A stretch of DNA of 64,000 nucleotides. Source: Glandiceps talaboti (Eukaryota; Hemichordata; Enteropneusta; Spengelidae). Below are positions 29,786 to 42,100 of the stretch, piece by piece. Location: contig NC_135559.1 of NCBI RefSeq assembly GCF_964340395.1, forward strand, positions 2,207,001 to 2,271,000, written 5' to 3'. A program made the position numbers and the translations under genes. The notes under the pieces were generated by a model. That model did no database searches and was not told the DNA's origin. It saw nothing but the letters and a program-made list of their open reading frames with translations. The stretch's first letter is position 1; each line of letters starts with the position of its first letter.

Positions 29786-32700
29786 CAAATGACAAACATC
29801 TTATTTTAAAAGTGATTTTGTTAAACTATACACAAGGTTCAAATATCACTTATTATTCTTGAATACATTTTAGCTTTATGTTTGTAAAATCAGCCATTTA
29901 AGTATTTTTGTTTTGTAAAACGTCTACATATTAATTGGTATTAGCGACAACTTGATTGTTATCTTGATTGCTGTAAAAGTTAACCAAGTCTTGCCTTACA
30001 AAACTATTTCAGGGAAAGACTTGAGTGTATGTCACATATACCATTTCTCAATTGCAACTCTTGGTTACATGCATGTTATATGTCTCGTGCGTTTTTTTGA
30101 ATAGAGCAACCAGTGATCGATGGAGTTGTATATGATGGTTGGACCGGTGCATCGGAGTGTCCATGCCCAGACGACCCTTCTGATCATACCTGTGCATGCT
30201 GTATTAATGGCGGCTGTCTGTGTCCACATAACCGACACAAGTGTGTCCAATGTGGCACTGACTGTGGCTGTGATGGTTAGTACCAAACTCTACATATATA
30301 CTTAGAACCTTTGTTGGGTTGATCTTAATGTTATCTAAACACATGCTTAGAAACTCATTCAATATCATATTTTACTGGAATGCAGCCCGGTCAGAAAACG
30401 GGTGCAAATTCTCACAATGTTTTGAATTTACCTGCTATGTCAGATGACGCTCGTAACATACTCATGTGATGCGAATGTGTTTCATGTACACATATTCACA
30501 TGAGGCAATTTGTTCACATGGCATGTATGTACAAAGGGGTAATGGTTTGACAAATACGACCATTGCAGCAGTTGTCAATAAATGTCTCTGATTAGAATGT
30601 CGTTTTATCAGTGGTGTACTACTAAAACTAGCTTTGAAGGTGTCATTGAAAGTCTTCTCCTTATTACACTATCAAACTAACATACATTGATACAAACAGT
30701 GGATGCCGCTGATGTAGGTTCATGCCTAGCCTGAAATATCCAGTTGCTGTTTCTGCTTATGTAAAATGTTCAACAACGTGGGTTGTGAGTGGATACATAC
30801 ACGGACCTATGACCGGACCTTGCAGACTAGCTCATATCATATTCTGATCAATTCGTTTATGTTCTGTGAAAGTTAGTCATATTGTGGTACACCATATGGC
30901 AAACTTTCACAGACATAAACAAACTGATAACAAATGCATAAATCTACATCAGAGGCATCCCATGTTTTTTTTTTTTTATTATTATATTCTTTATTTCAGG
31001 CCATTAAAAAAGTCCCATACAACCACAAAAAATAAAAATACTATAGAAAAAAACAACAACTAATTATACAATATTTGTATCAATGTACCGTCAGTTTGAT
31101 AGTGTGACAAGAAGACTTTTGGCACCTACAAAGCCAGTTTTAATTGTCTACTACTGATAAAATGTTGTTCTGGTCACATGTGTTTTAATATCACTGCTAC
31201 AAGCATTGTATTATTTCGATCATAAATTGTACTAATCGCTGTACAAATGTTTTTGGTCTACAGCTGGTTGTGGTGATGGTTCCTGTGGATACGGTCCCTA
31301 TGGTGACAGTATGTACTTAAATCGTGATGAAAGTAAGAACATTATGAATTTTATGAAAATACATAAACATCACCCAATTTTGAGGAGTCATGGTGGGTGA
31401 ATGGTTAGACTGCCTTGGAATCTGCAGGTTGCAGGTTCGAACCTGCAGTTTGAGCCCCATCACTGCCGTTTGTTTCTGAGTGGCAAGAGTCCTTGGGCAA
31501 GTTTTGAACCACGACTGTGCCTCAGTCCACTCAACTGTATAATTGGGGACCTGGTAGGATAGAGGTTGCAACGTGAATGTTTTAATCCCATGCACTTATA
31601 AATGCTGCAATGGATCGTATGCTCCCCAGGGAGTTGAGGAAGTAGAAAGGCTCATTGTGTCACTATAGATCCAAGCCAGGGGTAATAATTGTAAAGCGCT
31701 TTCAGCAGAGTGGGAAAGCGCTATACAAACACTAACATTATTATTATGACAAAATGGCACAGTATGACAAAAAATACTCCACAAATTTCAACTTTACTCA
31801 AGCTTACATGTATCATTTTTTGATAACTAACAACTCTTATAGAGTGATGAAAGCAACTTTTTGAGACTCAATGAACAGCAACTAATGCATATAGGACAAA
31901 ATCAATCTTGTCTTAGTTCCACTTTAATCCCTCCACGACACCCCCAACAAGAAATCAGTCCTTGTGTTTTCAGATGGCTACTTATACTTTCTCTTTACAG
32001 TTACCACAATCGATAATCTTGACATGCTTATGTGGTCTTTATTACAATCTTGACATGTGTATTGTCTTTTATTTGTATAGCTATCTCTTCATTTGTGTCT
32101 TCTGACTGCCATTCTAACTAAACTGCTTACACATTTATTACTTCTGTTACTTCAGATCATGATGGCAAGCTTGATTGAATCCTTTACCTCATTCATTGCA
32201 TTAACTCATCTCAAATTTGGATGAACTCTTGAGTGTATTTGCTTCCATGAAAGCTTTTGCTACACTTTTCTCAAACACAGTCGTTCGACTTGTAGTGTCT
32301 CATGTGAGTTTTCAGAGCATGATTTTGTGTAAACCCTTTACCACACTCCTTATAGATAAATGGTTTTTCCTTTGTGTGAATCACAGTGTGTTTTTTCAGA
32401 TCACAACTTTGATTAAACCCTTTACCACACTCTTTGCATACAAATAGTCTTTCATTTGTGTGGATTTTCATGTGTCTCATTAAACTACCTTTTGTATGAA
32501 ACCCTTTGCCACATTTTTTGCAGCGTTATGTTCTTTCATTTGTGTGGAGTCTCATGTGAGTTTTCAGAAAGTAACTTACAGACAAACTTTCTTTCATTTG
32601 TGCAAATCATTGAGTGCATGTTCAGAATACTACTTCCATGAAATCTTTCGCCACAATTGTCACAAACGTATGGGCTTTCATTTGTGTGGAGTCTCATGTG

Positions 32701-35700
32701 AGTTTTCAGAGGGTAACTTTGTGTATATCCTTTACCACACTCCTTACAGACAAATGGTTTTTCCTTTGTGTGAGTCACAGTGTGTTTTTTCAGATCACAA
32801 CTTTGATTAAACCCTTTACCACACTCTTTGCATACAAATAGTCTTTCATTTGTGTGGATTTTCATGTGTCTCGTTAGACTGCCTCTTGTATAAAATGCTT
32901 TGTCACACATTTTACAAGGATATGGTCGTTCAGTTGTGTGGAGTCTCATGTGAGTTTTCAGAAAGTAACTTTGTGTAAATCTTTTACCACACTCCTTACA
33001 GACAAACTTTCTTTCATTTGTGCAAATCACTGAGTGCATGTTCAGAATACTGCTTCCATGAAATCTTTTGCCACAATTGTCACAAACATATGGGCTTTCA
33101 TTTGTGTGGAGTCTCATGTGAGTTTTCAGAGGGTAACTTTGTGTATATCCTTTACCACACTCCTTACAGACAAATGGTTTTTCCTTTGTGTGAATCACAG
33201 TGTGTTTTTTCAGATCACAACTTTGATTAAACCCTTTACCACACTCTTTACATACAAATGGTTTTTCATTTGTGTGAATCCTCGTGTGTCTCTTTAGACT
33301 GCTTCTTGTATGAAATGCTTTGTCACACATTTTACAAGCATATGGTCGTTCGTTTGTGTGGAATGTCATGTGAGTTTTCAGATTGCCTCTTTGTCTAAAC
33401 TCTTTACCACACTCCTTACAAGCAAATAGTTTTTCATTTGTGTGGATTTTGATGTGTTGCTTCAAATTGTAACTTCGGTTAAACTTTTTACCACATTCTT
33501 CACACACAAATGGTCTTTCACTTGTGTGGATCATCATTTGTGTCTTCAGATTGCCAAGCTGACTAAACCCTTGACCACATTCGTCAAAAGCAATAGAGCT
33601 TTGATTTGTGTGTATACCAATATTGCTGCTTGCATGTAAACTTTTACGAAATGATCTGCAAACATGTGACTTCTCCATTCTGGATATTATTCTGTTATTT
33701 CCAACTTCATTATTTTGGTTTTGGTTCAAAGAAGATATTTTATTGTAGCTCTTATCTCTTTCTTTGCTGTCAGAATGTGAACTGTCTATTCTTTCAGAAG
33801 CATCTTCATGTAGTTTGACTTGAACTATTTGAGTTGGAATGGGTTCGCTGCTTGCAATTTCTCCAATGACAGACCCGTATTTACTTTTGTCCATAAATTC
33901 TATGCACTGTGTTTGTTGATTATCATTACCTGCTTCCTTCTCTATAGCTATGGAGTTCATCACATTATCCCCTATATTTGTATATTCTACAGAAATAATG
34001 CCTACACAATTGTCAGTCGATCCACCATTGTATAGAAAACATTCACTAGGATATTCTGGTAAAGTTTCAGAACAGTGTTCTGTACTCAGCAATTGGTGAT
34101 AATTACCAGCTGAGTAGGAGTTAGTTTCACGTTCTTGTCTAGTTATCACCTCCTCTGAGTCTTTTTGATACTTGTCATCTATGGTTTCTGTTGTCACACA
34201 TCTATCCTGTCCAGTTGCAATCTCCTCTGAATCTTGCTGATACTGGTCATCTTTGGTTTCTGTTGTCACACATCTATCCTGTCCAGTTGCGATATCCTGT
34301 GAGTCTTGTTGATACTGGTCATCTATGGTTTCTGATGTCATACATCTATCCTGTCCAGTTGCAATCTCCTCTGAGTCTTGTTGATACTGATCATCTATGG
34401 TTTCTGATGTCACACATCTATCCTGCCCAGTTGCAATCGCCTCCGAGTCTTGTTGATACTTGTCATCTATGGTTTCTGATGACACATACATTGTACATCT
34501 ATCTTGTTCAATTGTCATCTTCTCTGATACTGCTATGTTTTCTGATGTCATACATCTATCTTGTCCAGTTGTCATCGTCTCAAAATCTTGTTGATACTGG
34601 CCATCAATGGTTTCTGATTTAATGCCTCTGTTGGTAAAACAACAAGAAAAGAATGTGGTAATCTCTGTTACCCAGACTGTTGCCGCTGAGGGCTCTGCCC
34701 ACAAGACCTCTCCAAGCGAGAGTCTGGGTAACCAAGACTAAGAATGTGTAAGAATCTGCATGATATAATATTATTGCAGTGTGGCCAGCTGAGTGTGACA
34801 AACAATACAGAACTACGTTGGTGTTAAACTTCATACTGAAAATTGGATGTGATGATATTGACTAGACTTTGTGAATCCTTATATCCTTGACAAACTTCAA
34901 TGTCATAACATCCATCCAACTACCCTATCATGGTTTAAAAGTTATCTCACAATTGCACTCAATGTGTAAAACTCGGCTCTTACACTTCTAACCATGTCAC
35001 CATTGAAACTGGCACATTTCAAGGTAGTATTCGTGGCCCTTTTCTATTTTCTTTCTACAGTTGTACATCAACGACCTTGTTGTCAAGATGAGGTAAACCA
35101 ACTAAATAATAGATTTATTGCTAATATTTTACCACTTGGCTATTTTATTCCTTAGTTACCGGTATTTTTAGTAAGCCCGTGTTTCACAGCTGGCTCTTTG
35201 CAGGACGGCGATTAGGAGGGACAATTGTAAGAATCGAGTCCCGGATTACTCCGTATGCAAGCAGGACTACTAAACATCATATTGAGACTACCAAATTTAT
35301 CAGATGGTAGTCTGTCAGACCATTTCTGCATCACTGGCAGTGATACTAACTTCCATGGTCAGACCAATGGAAATCAATACGATAGGCTATTGTGGCTAAG
35401 CCCCCCCCCCCCCCCAGTAATCGACAGTGACCACTCCCTGAGGGGCGAATGAACGCAGCCCAATAAAACGTCGGACGGAATAAAGGTATTTAAACACTCG
35501 CAATAACAAATTAAAATGACTTACTTTATCCATGGAAGTATACTTCCATGCTTTATCGTACTCGACGTGGGCAGTAACCCAGCATCGCTCACGTCAACAC
35601 TCTCGTGCTCTGTCTCGATTTTGACGTTGACTTGTTGTGCCTGGTAAATGCGGTCAGGGTCTTGTTGTTCATGATCACTTGGGAAACACTCTGCACAATG

Positions 35701-36108
35701 TTGTCTATGAATATTTAGCAAATGTACTGCAAACACACTATTCGGTAACTCGGAATAGCCAATAGCCTTAATGCTATGCCAAACATCGTACGTAGTATCC
35801 AGGTAAAGTGTTCGGTCTTCGTTCATGATGGACGTCGCCATGTTTTCGCATGATTACAAACCGTGGTGTGTTATGGGAGGAAGCCGATTCTGATCACAGG
35901 GGTCAGGAGGAATAAACGAGTGTTTTCATGATTTTCCCTATTTCTGATATTAGTCTTATTTTCTCTATATTTCGAATAAAAGTTTTAAATATTATGATAT
36001 AACTTTCGTAGTTTTAAATATTAACATAACTATCGTTTCCTCTAACTGGCTTTTCTATTTTCACAGGGAACAGTAGGCATGTAATTGATTGATTGATTGA
36101 TTGGTTGG

Positions 36109-36176
<68 letters not shown>

Positions 36177-39100
36177 CTGACTGACTGACTGACTGACTGA
36201 CTGACTGACTGACTGACTGACTGACTGACTGACTGACTGACTGACTGACTGACTGACTGACTGACTGACTGACTGACTGACTGACTGATTGATTGACTTA
36301 TTGATTGATTTTTGTGGTTAAATAAAATTTGTTTTTTGCAGTTTTGATCAATTGACTGATTGATTTTTGTGGCAATATAAAACTTTTTTTCCTTCTTTCC
36401 CTGGCTAGTTTTCTCTCTTTCAGCTGTATATAATTCTCTCTTTGTTGACTAGATAAAGACATTATCCAAATTAAAACTCTACTAACAAACATGAAGCCAT
36501 GGACAAACTAACTCTCTCTTATACTAGTATAATTGACACAACTTCGCTTAGCAACTAAGACTATGCCCATAGCAACAGTGAGTTCACAGTGTCTCTTCTA
36601 AATAAGATAACAATGCAGTGCTCCATCGTCAAGTGAAAGGGCTTTCAAAAATAAACACAAGTGTACAAGTATGTCTAGCAACAGTGACCATACTCATAGC
36701 AACAGCCGAATGGCATAATCCTATACATAGTAACAAACCCATAGCAACCAAATAACACAGTCGCTTTAGCTACCACAGAACCTTGCACATTTACTTAATA
36801 TTTATTATATTTCTATAGAGTAAGTTTATGCAGTAGTTTTCCAATGCCATCATAGTGCTAATCTTTTTTTCACTTTTCAGGTAGCCATGATGGTGGTACT
36901 CCGACGTTCCTAAGAAGAAACAGCCCCAGTAAGTAGATAGAATATCAGGTATCGAATATCATGTGTTACTCGGGAACTTGCAATCCAGATTGAGCATGCT
37001 CAGACGCAAAGGACAATGGGATTATCTGTGGTTATCATAATATCTTATCTGGAGCTACCGATGAAATAAACCTCCTACACTGGTCAAGCTAAATATGAAT
37101 TGATCATTCGTGGTTAACAACATTGTTTACAATACTAATTGATTAGTATTTGTCATCACGTTTCCCATGATGCAACATTCAACATGGCGGGTTTGCAAGT
37201 TCCCTATTAAAGTAGAAACTCGTCTTGAAAAGTTAGGTTGTTTTGCTGTTCTGCGCATTAACTTTTCACAGCTGCAGTTTTGAATACAATTCGATGTTCG
37301 TAAAATATGAAAGGAGAAATCTGCACGAGTACCTGGATGAATATTCTAGAAAACGCTTGCCTACTTTGACTATTAATTCTATGGTATGCAATACTAATCA
37401 TCTGCACACAACCTTTGTGTCTCACTTGTAGTCCCGGATAGTGTTGACCTTGGTATTGGATCTGGAAACATCGGGGATAACCAAATGACAGCATCATCAA
37501 GTGTAGACTACATCCTTGGCGCTCATCGTGGTCGTCTCGGCATGGTTTCCTCATACTTCGGTTTAGGTGCATGGTCAGCTTTGTACTTAGATCAGAACCA
37601 ATACCTACAAATTGATTTGTTGTATTTGACTTTGATCACGGGTGTTGCAACCCAGGGACGAGGAGGAAACTCTAATCTTGAATACGTCACTGCTTACTAC
37701 TTTTATTACAGTAATGATGGTATGTTGTGGTTTGCATACGGTGGAACTGAACCAATGGTAAACAAATACTATTTTTATCCTCTGTGATATTAATAATAAA
37801 TATATTAATATTTGTGTTTGAAATGTGCGATTTATTGGTGAGAAAGTAAAAAACACAGAAGGAAATATATTGAGACATGTCATTGATTGGAAAATGTACG
37901 TGGTCATCTCCATTTTTGCATTCTTTTTGAAATAAAAGAATTAAAAGTTGATGACTTAGATATGCGTACGTCAAGAGTAAAGGCTGGGAAACCAGACTTT
38001 AAACTTCAATAGTTTAACTTCCAATGTATATGTATTTAAAACTTATTTCCTTCATATAAGAGAATTCGACACAAAGTAACACTTCTGATATTTTACCGGG
38101 AATAAAAGATCACAGCAGAATGAAAGTGGATAAATCAAAACTTATATTTATGTTGTGGGTGAGGTTCCATGTATTATATACGGTGGTCGGAGTATCTTTA
38201 TCAGATGAGGGATAAAATGGTTGTGGATAAGGGCCGGCAAGAATAACTGGCTACTCCACAATTTCCTGCAGTCTAAATTTTCAGGAATATGTGTTCATAA
38301 ATTCTTTATTTCAACCACTTTATGTCCATTGTTGGGCAGATTCATATCTCAGACCACTATCTACAGTGTTAGTAGGCCGTATATATTATCACCACCAATA
38401 TTACCTGCAACCATAAAAGTAGGTACATCCTTGCGCCATGTAACCGTTTATAATATTATGATACTAAACTCAGTAGTATGTCGAGTAGTTCTCAATACTA
38501 GATTACCCCTGTATCTATTCACAGCTGTTAGGAGGAAATTCCGACGCCGATGGAATCGTTCGTCATAACTTTGAACATGGTTTCCACGCCCGTTACATCC
38601 GCTTTTCACCACAGTATTACTTTGGACGTATTTCTATGCGAACTGAGGTGTACGGAATACCACCAGAAAGTAAGCACTTTATGATAACTTTGCCAACAAC
38701 TATGACCAACAAAGTACACCTTAAGTTAATGGCAAGTTCAACTGACATGCCTTCACTGATGTAAAGTATTCTAGGTCCACTAATCTCATAGATTTCATAC
38801 TTTTGGTTATTTAAGTTTTATATATATAGGATTTTACATTTAATTTTTGATAAAAGTGCTTAATTCATAACTATTGGATTACATAAAATAGTTTTTCTGT
38901 TGGATTTGTTGGTATTTAATTCATTTAGTTGGCCCAGACAGTTACTACAAATAATATATCTTCATAATAAATACGACATTCTGTAGCCTGGTTTCATAAA
39001 ATGGCGATGTGAATAGTTTCACTCAAACTAACTAACAACCAAAATTCTGAAGCATCATACGAACTATACTATACTATAATGACATAGTTACCCGTCAAAT

Positions 39101-42100
39101 TTATGTATATCACGTTATTATTTTATTAGTACCAGAGGAAGAACGTCTTGGTCTTGCTAATTTGGCTCTCGGCAACCCTGCCCAATTCTCAAGTACATAT
39201 TTACCCATATATGACGCCAGAGATGCTATTGATGGAATTGAAGGTATGTAAAAACAGTTTCTGAATTTCTCTTTTGTGTGTGTGTGCTGACTCCATAGAT
39301 GTCTTTCGGCAACTCTCAGAACTGCCACTCTCAATGCAAAGGATACTAAAATGTGGCTTGTTTAGTAAAATTAATTGAAATTCCCTTTCTTTCTTTTCGA
39401 AGTAATATATTCAAATCAGTCTGACATCACCTGGCAAAAATTTTGGCAGTTTGAGAGTCGATCCATTTTCATTTTACTATTATTGTGTACTGGAGAATGT
39501 ACACTCACGACATCTTATGGTCATGCGACATCGGTTGAAATTGAACGGACTACCTATTTTTAACCACACATTTCTCATAGAGATAGCTCTGTTCTGTCTC
39601 AACTGTAGAGGGGGCTATTACTATAAGTGCGGTTCCTTATCAGACGTTTTGTCCGGAATGTTTTACACGTGCTTGCTCTCCTCCAGCTCTATAAACTCAG
39701 TTTGATAGTGTACAGAGGAGGCTGTACTTGAGCTAGGGATCCTTATATGGTATATTTTCACCAATAATGTAGATACGGGTGCTGCAATTAGTGAGAAACA
39801 ACTCGGACCATGGTGGTACGTGGATCTACTGGCTCATTATCATATTTTCTACGTCACCATTATCAACATTGCTCCTGGAGGTAAGCATTAATCATGATAT
39901 TGCACAGAAATATATATTCAATGACGTATACAGGCTCATTTTAATACTTACTATCTAGATTAAATGTATCAAATCGTCTCCTCTTCTGATTTGTTTGCTG
40001 AAAATGACGTCAGGCCTAAAATCTCGCGAAGTAGAACTAGAAGAACCCACAACAAACAAGAAGAGATGTACCACAAAGTACACAGTCGTTATCTTCATAC
40101 TATACTAGACTACACTACACATCAACCCCTTCATCCATTCCTTTTTTCCGCAAGCCATAACATTATGGAACAGCTTTCCACAAAGTACTGTTGACATTCG
40201 ATCTTGTGAGACATTCAAAATCCACACAAGAAATCAGCACCCCAGAAGGTCCATCTTTTAAAATGCCCACCATCACTCTCGTCAGAACCTTCCAGTTATA
40301 GTCCCAGGTGGACCAATTTTGGAAGTGAAGGCTACAAGGTATATTAGGTACAAGATTCCCATGGTCTGAAACAAATACAGTGCATGTATTCTGTTGAGAA
40401 ACGCTCCTCCCAAACGAGATGTGGTTGAAAAGTGACGCCAACTATTTTGTAGTCTAGTTCCTGATGGACCATATTCCGTACTGTTATCTTCATACTATTC
40501 CATCTAGTCAATCCTGTTAATCACGCACAGAATTCTGTGTTCCCATATCATCCACGGAGCTGCTTTTTCAAGACATGTGTTTCCAATGTTCATGACAAAC
40601 ATATTTCATTCATGTCTTTCCTTTTTTTCTGTCATTTCATATATAAAGTGTTGACATAGATTGTCAATGAAGATTTGTATAAGAAATATTTCTATCTATT
40701 AAAAATAAAGTTAAGATGTCTTAAACAGTTACAGGAACAAAACAGAAATTTGTGAATTGCTTTTGATTGTAATGTAACACAATTTTATCACCAATCTATA
40801 GGTTCCAGCATAACATAACGTCAAGGTCTGCCAAACACTTGCGTATCTAATGAAATTTGCTATTTTTGAGAAAATATTAGGAGTATCACAAAGTCATTAC
40901 CAAATTTTTTTCACTTTTTCTAAATCCTAACTTACATAATGATAAAGTGATATACTGAGTACTATTCGGCTGATTATCAAAAACATGCTATTCTAGGGAG
41001 AGTGTTGTTAATTTGTTCAACTCACAATGAAAAATTTCCTCTTCTCAGTTTTTGATGAGCCAAGCACATTGAAGAACTTCGTCGTCAGGGTAGGTGATGA
41101 CCCTGATATCCATAGGAACCCAGTCTGTGGTCACGTGTACTTTGAGTTGGTGCCATTGGGTGAGATGGTACAACGAGATTGCCGAGACCATAATGGTGCA
41201 CCAATGTCAGGTCAATACGTCAGCATCCAGTTGCTAACAAACGAACCAGCACACCTACAATTGGCTGAAGTTTTGACTTATGGTGTACCTAAGCCACTAC
41301 CAGGATTCTATGATATGCCAGGTAACCTGAATATGTTGGATTTTGATAAAGAAAGGGGATGGCATGGAAGTGTGAGTTTTGACATTAACGGCTTTGTAGA
41401 CACAATTCAGACGATATTTAAAATAAAGAGAGTAATTTCAAATTTAACTACCAGCAAACATGAGTCAATGAATATTATTTATCTTACCAATATCTAAAAT
41501 ACTTTCTAATAAAATTAAAATATGTCATATTATATATACAGCCTGCCAATGAATGAATGAATGAATGGATGGATGGATGGATGGATAAATGAATGAATGA
41601 ATGAATGAGTAAATGAATGAATGAATGGATGAGTGAATGAATGGATGAGTGGATGAATGTGTGAGAGTGAATGAATGAATGAATGAATGAATGAATGAAT
41701 GAATGAATGAATGAATGAATGAATGCTTTAAGTCTCCAGTTCTTCCCAAGCAAGCATTATCACCACTGCTGATGGAGAAGACAGGCTTATTGTACTATTT
41801 ATACCCCAGACCACTGTTTTGTATACTGACTGGTGTGATTTTATACTAAGAGATGATACCAGTGATTGTCTTATCTAGAGCATAATTGGAGGATAATATT
41901 AATTCATTCATGTATATTACTTTAAACATGTAGGGTATTCAGATTTGCAAACTTTGGATTGTTGACTGTATAAAATGATTGTAATAACAGTGCTACTTTC
42001 CTGAGTTGTTTATCTGTTTATCGTGTCTAGATGGTTCTTACTACCTGGGTATGGAGTCCGGTGCCATTGACAATGCACAGATAACAAGTAGTTCACATGA

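Noticed and set aside
31387-31470. Possible tRNA gene (box A and GGTTCGAACC box B)
   Set aside because: No cloverleaf can be closed, and the sequence continues into a SINE body and LINE-like tail.
32157-32180. Extra exon of the mosaic gene after 32156
   Set aside because: In the required phase it reads NHDGKLD and then a stop; exon 4 joins exon 5 (36881) cleanly without it.
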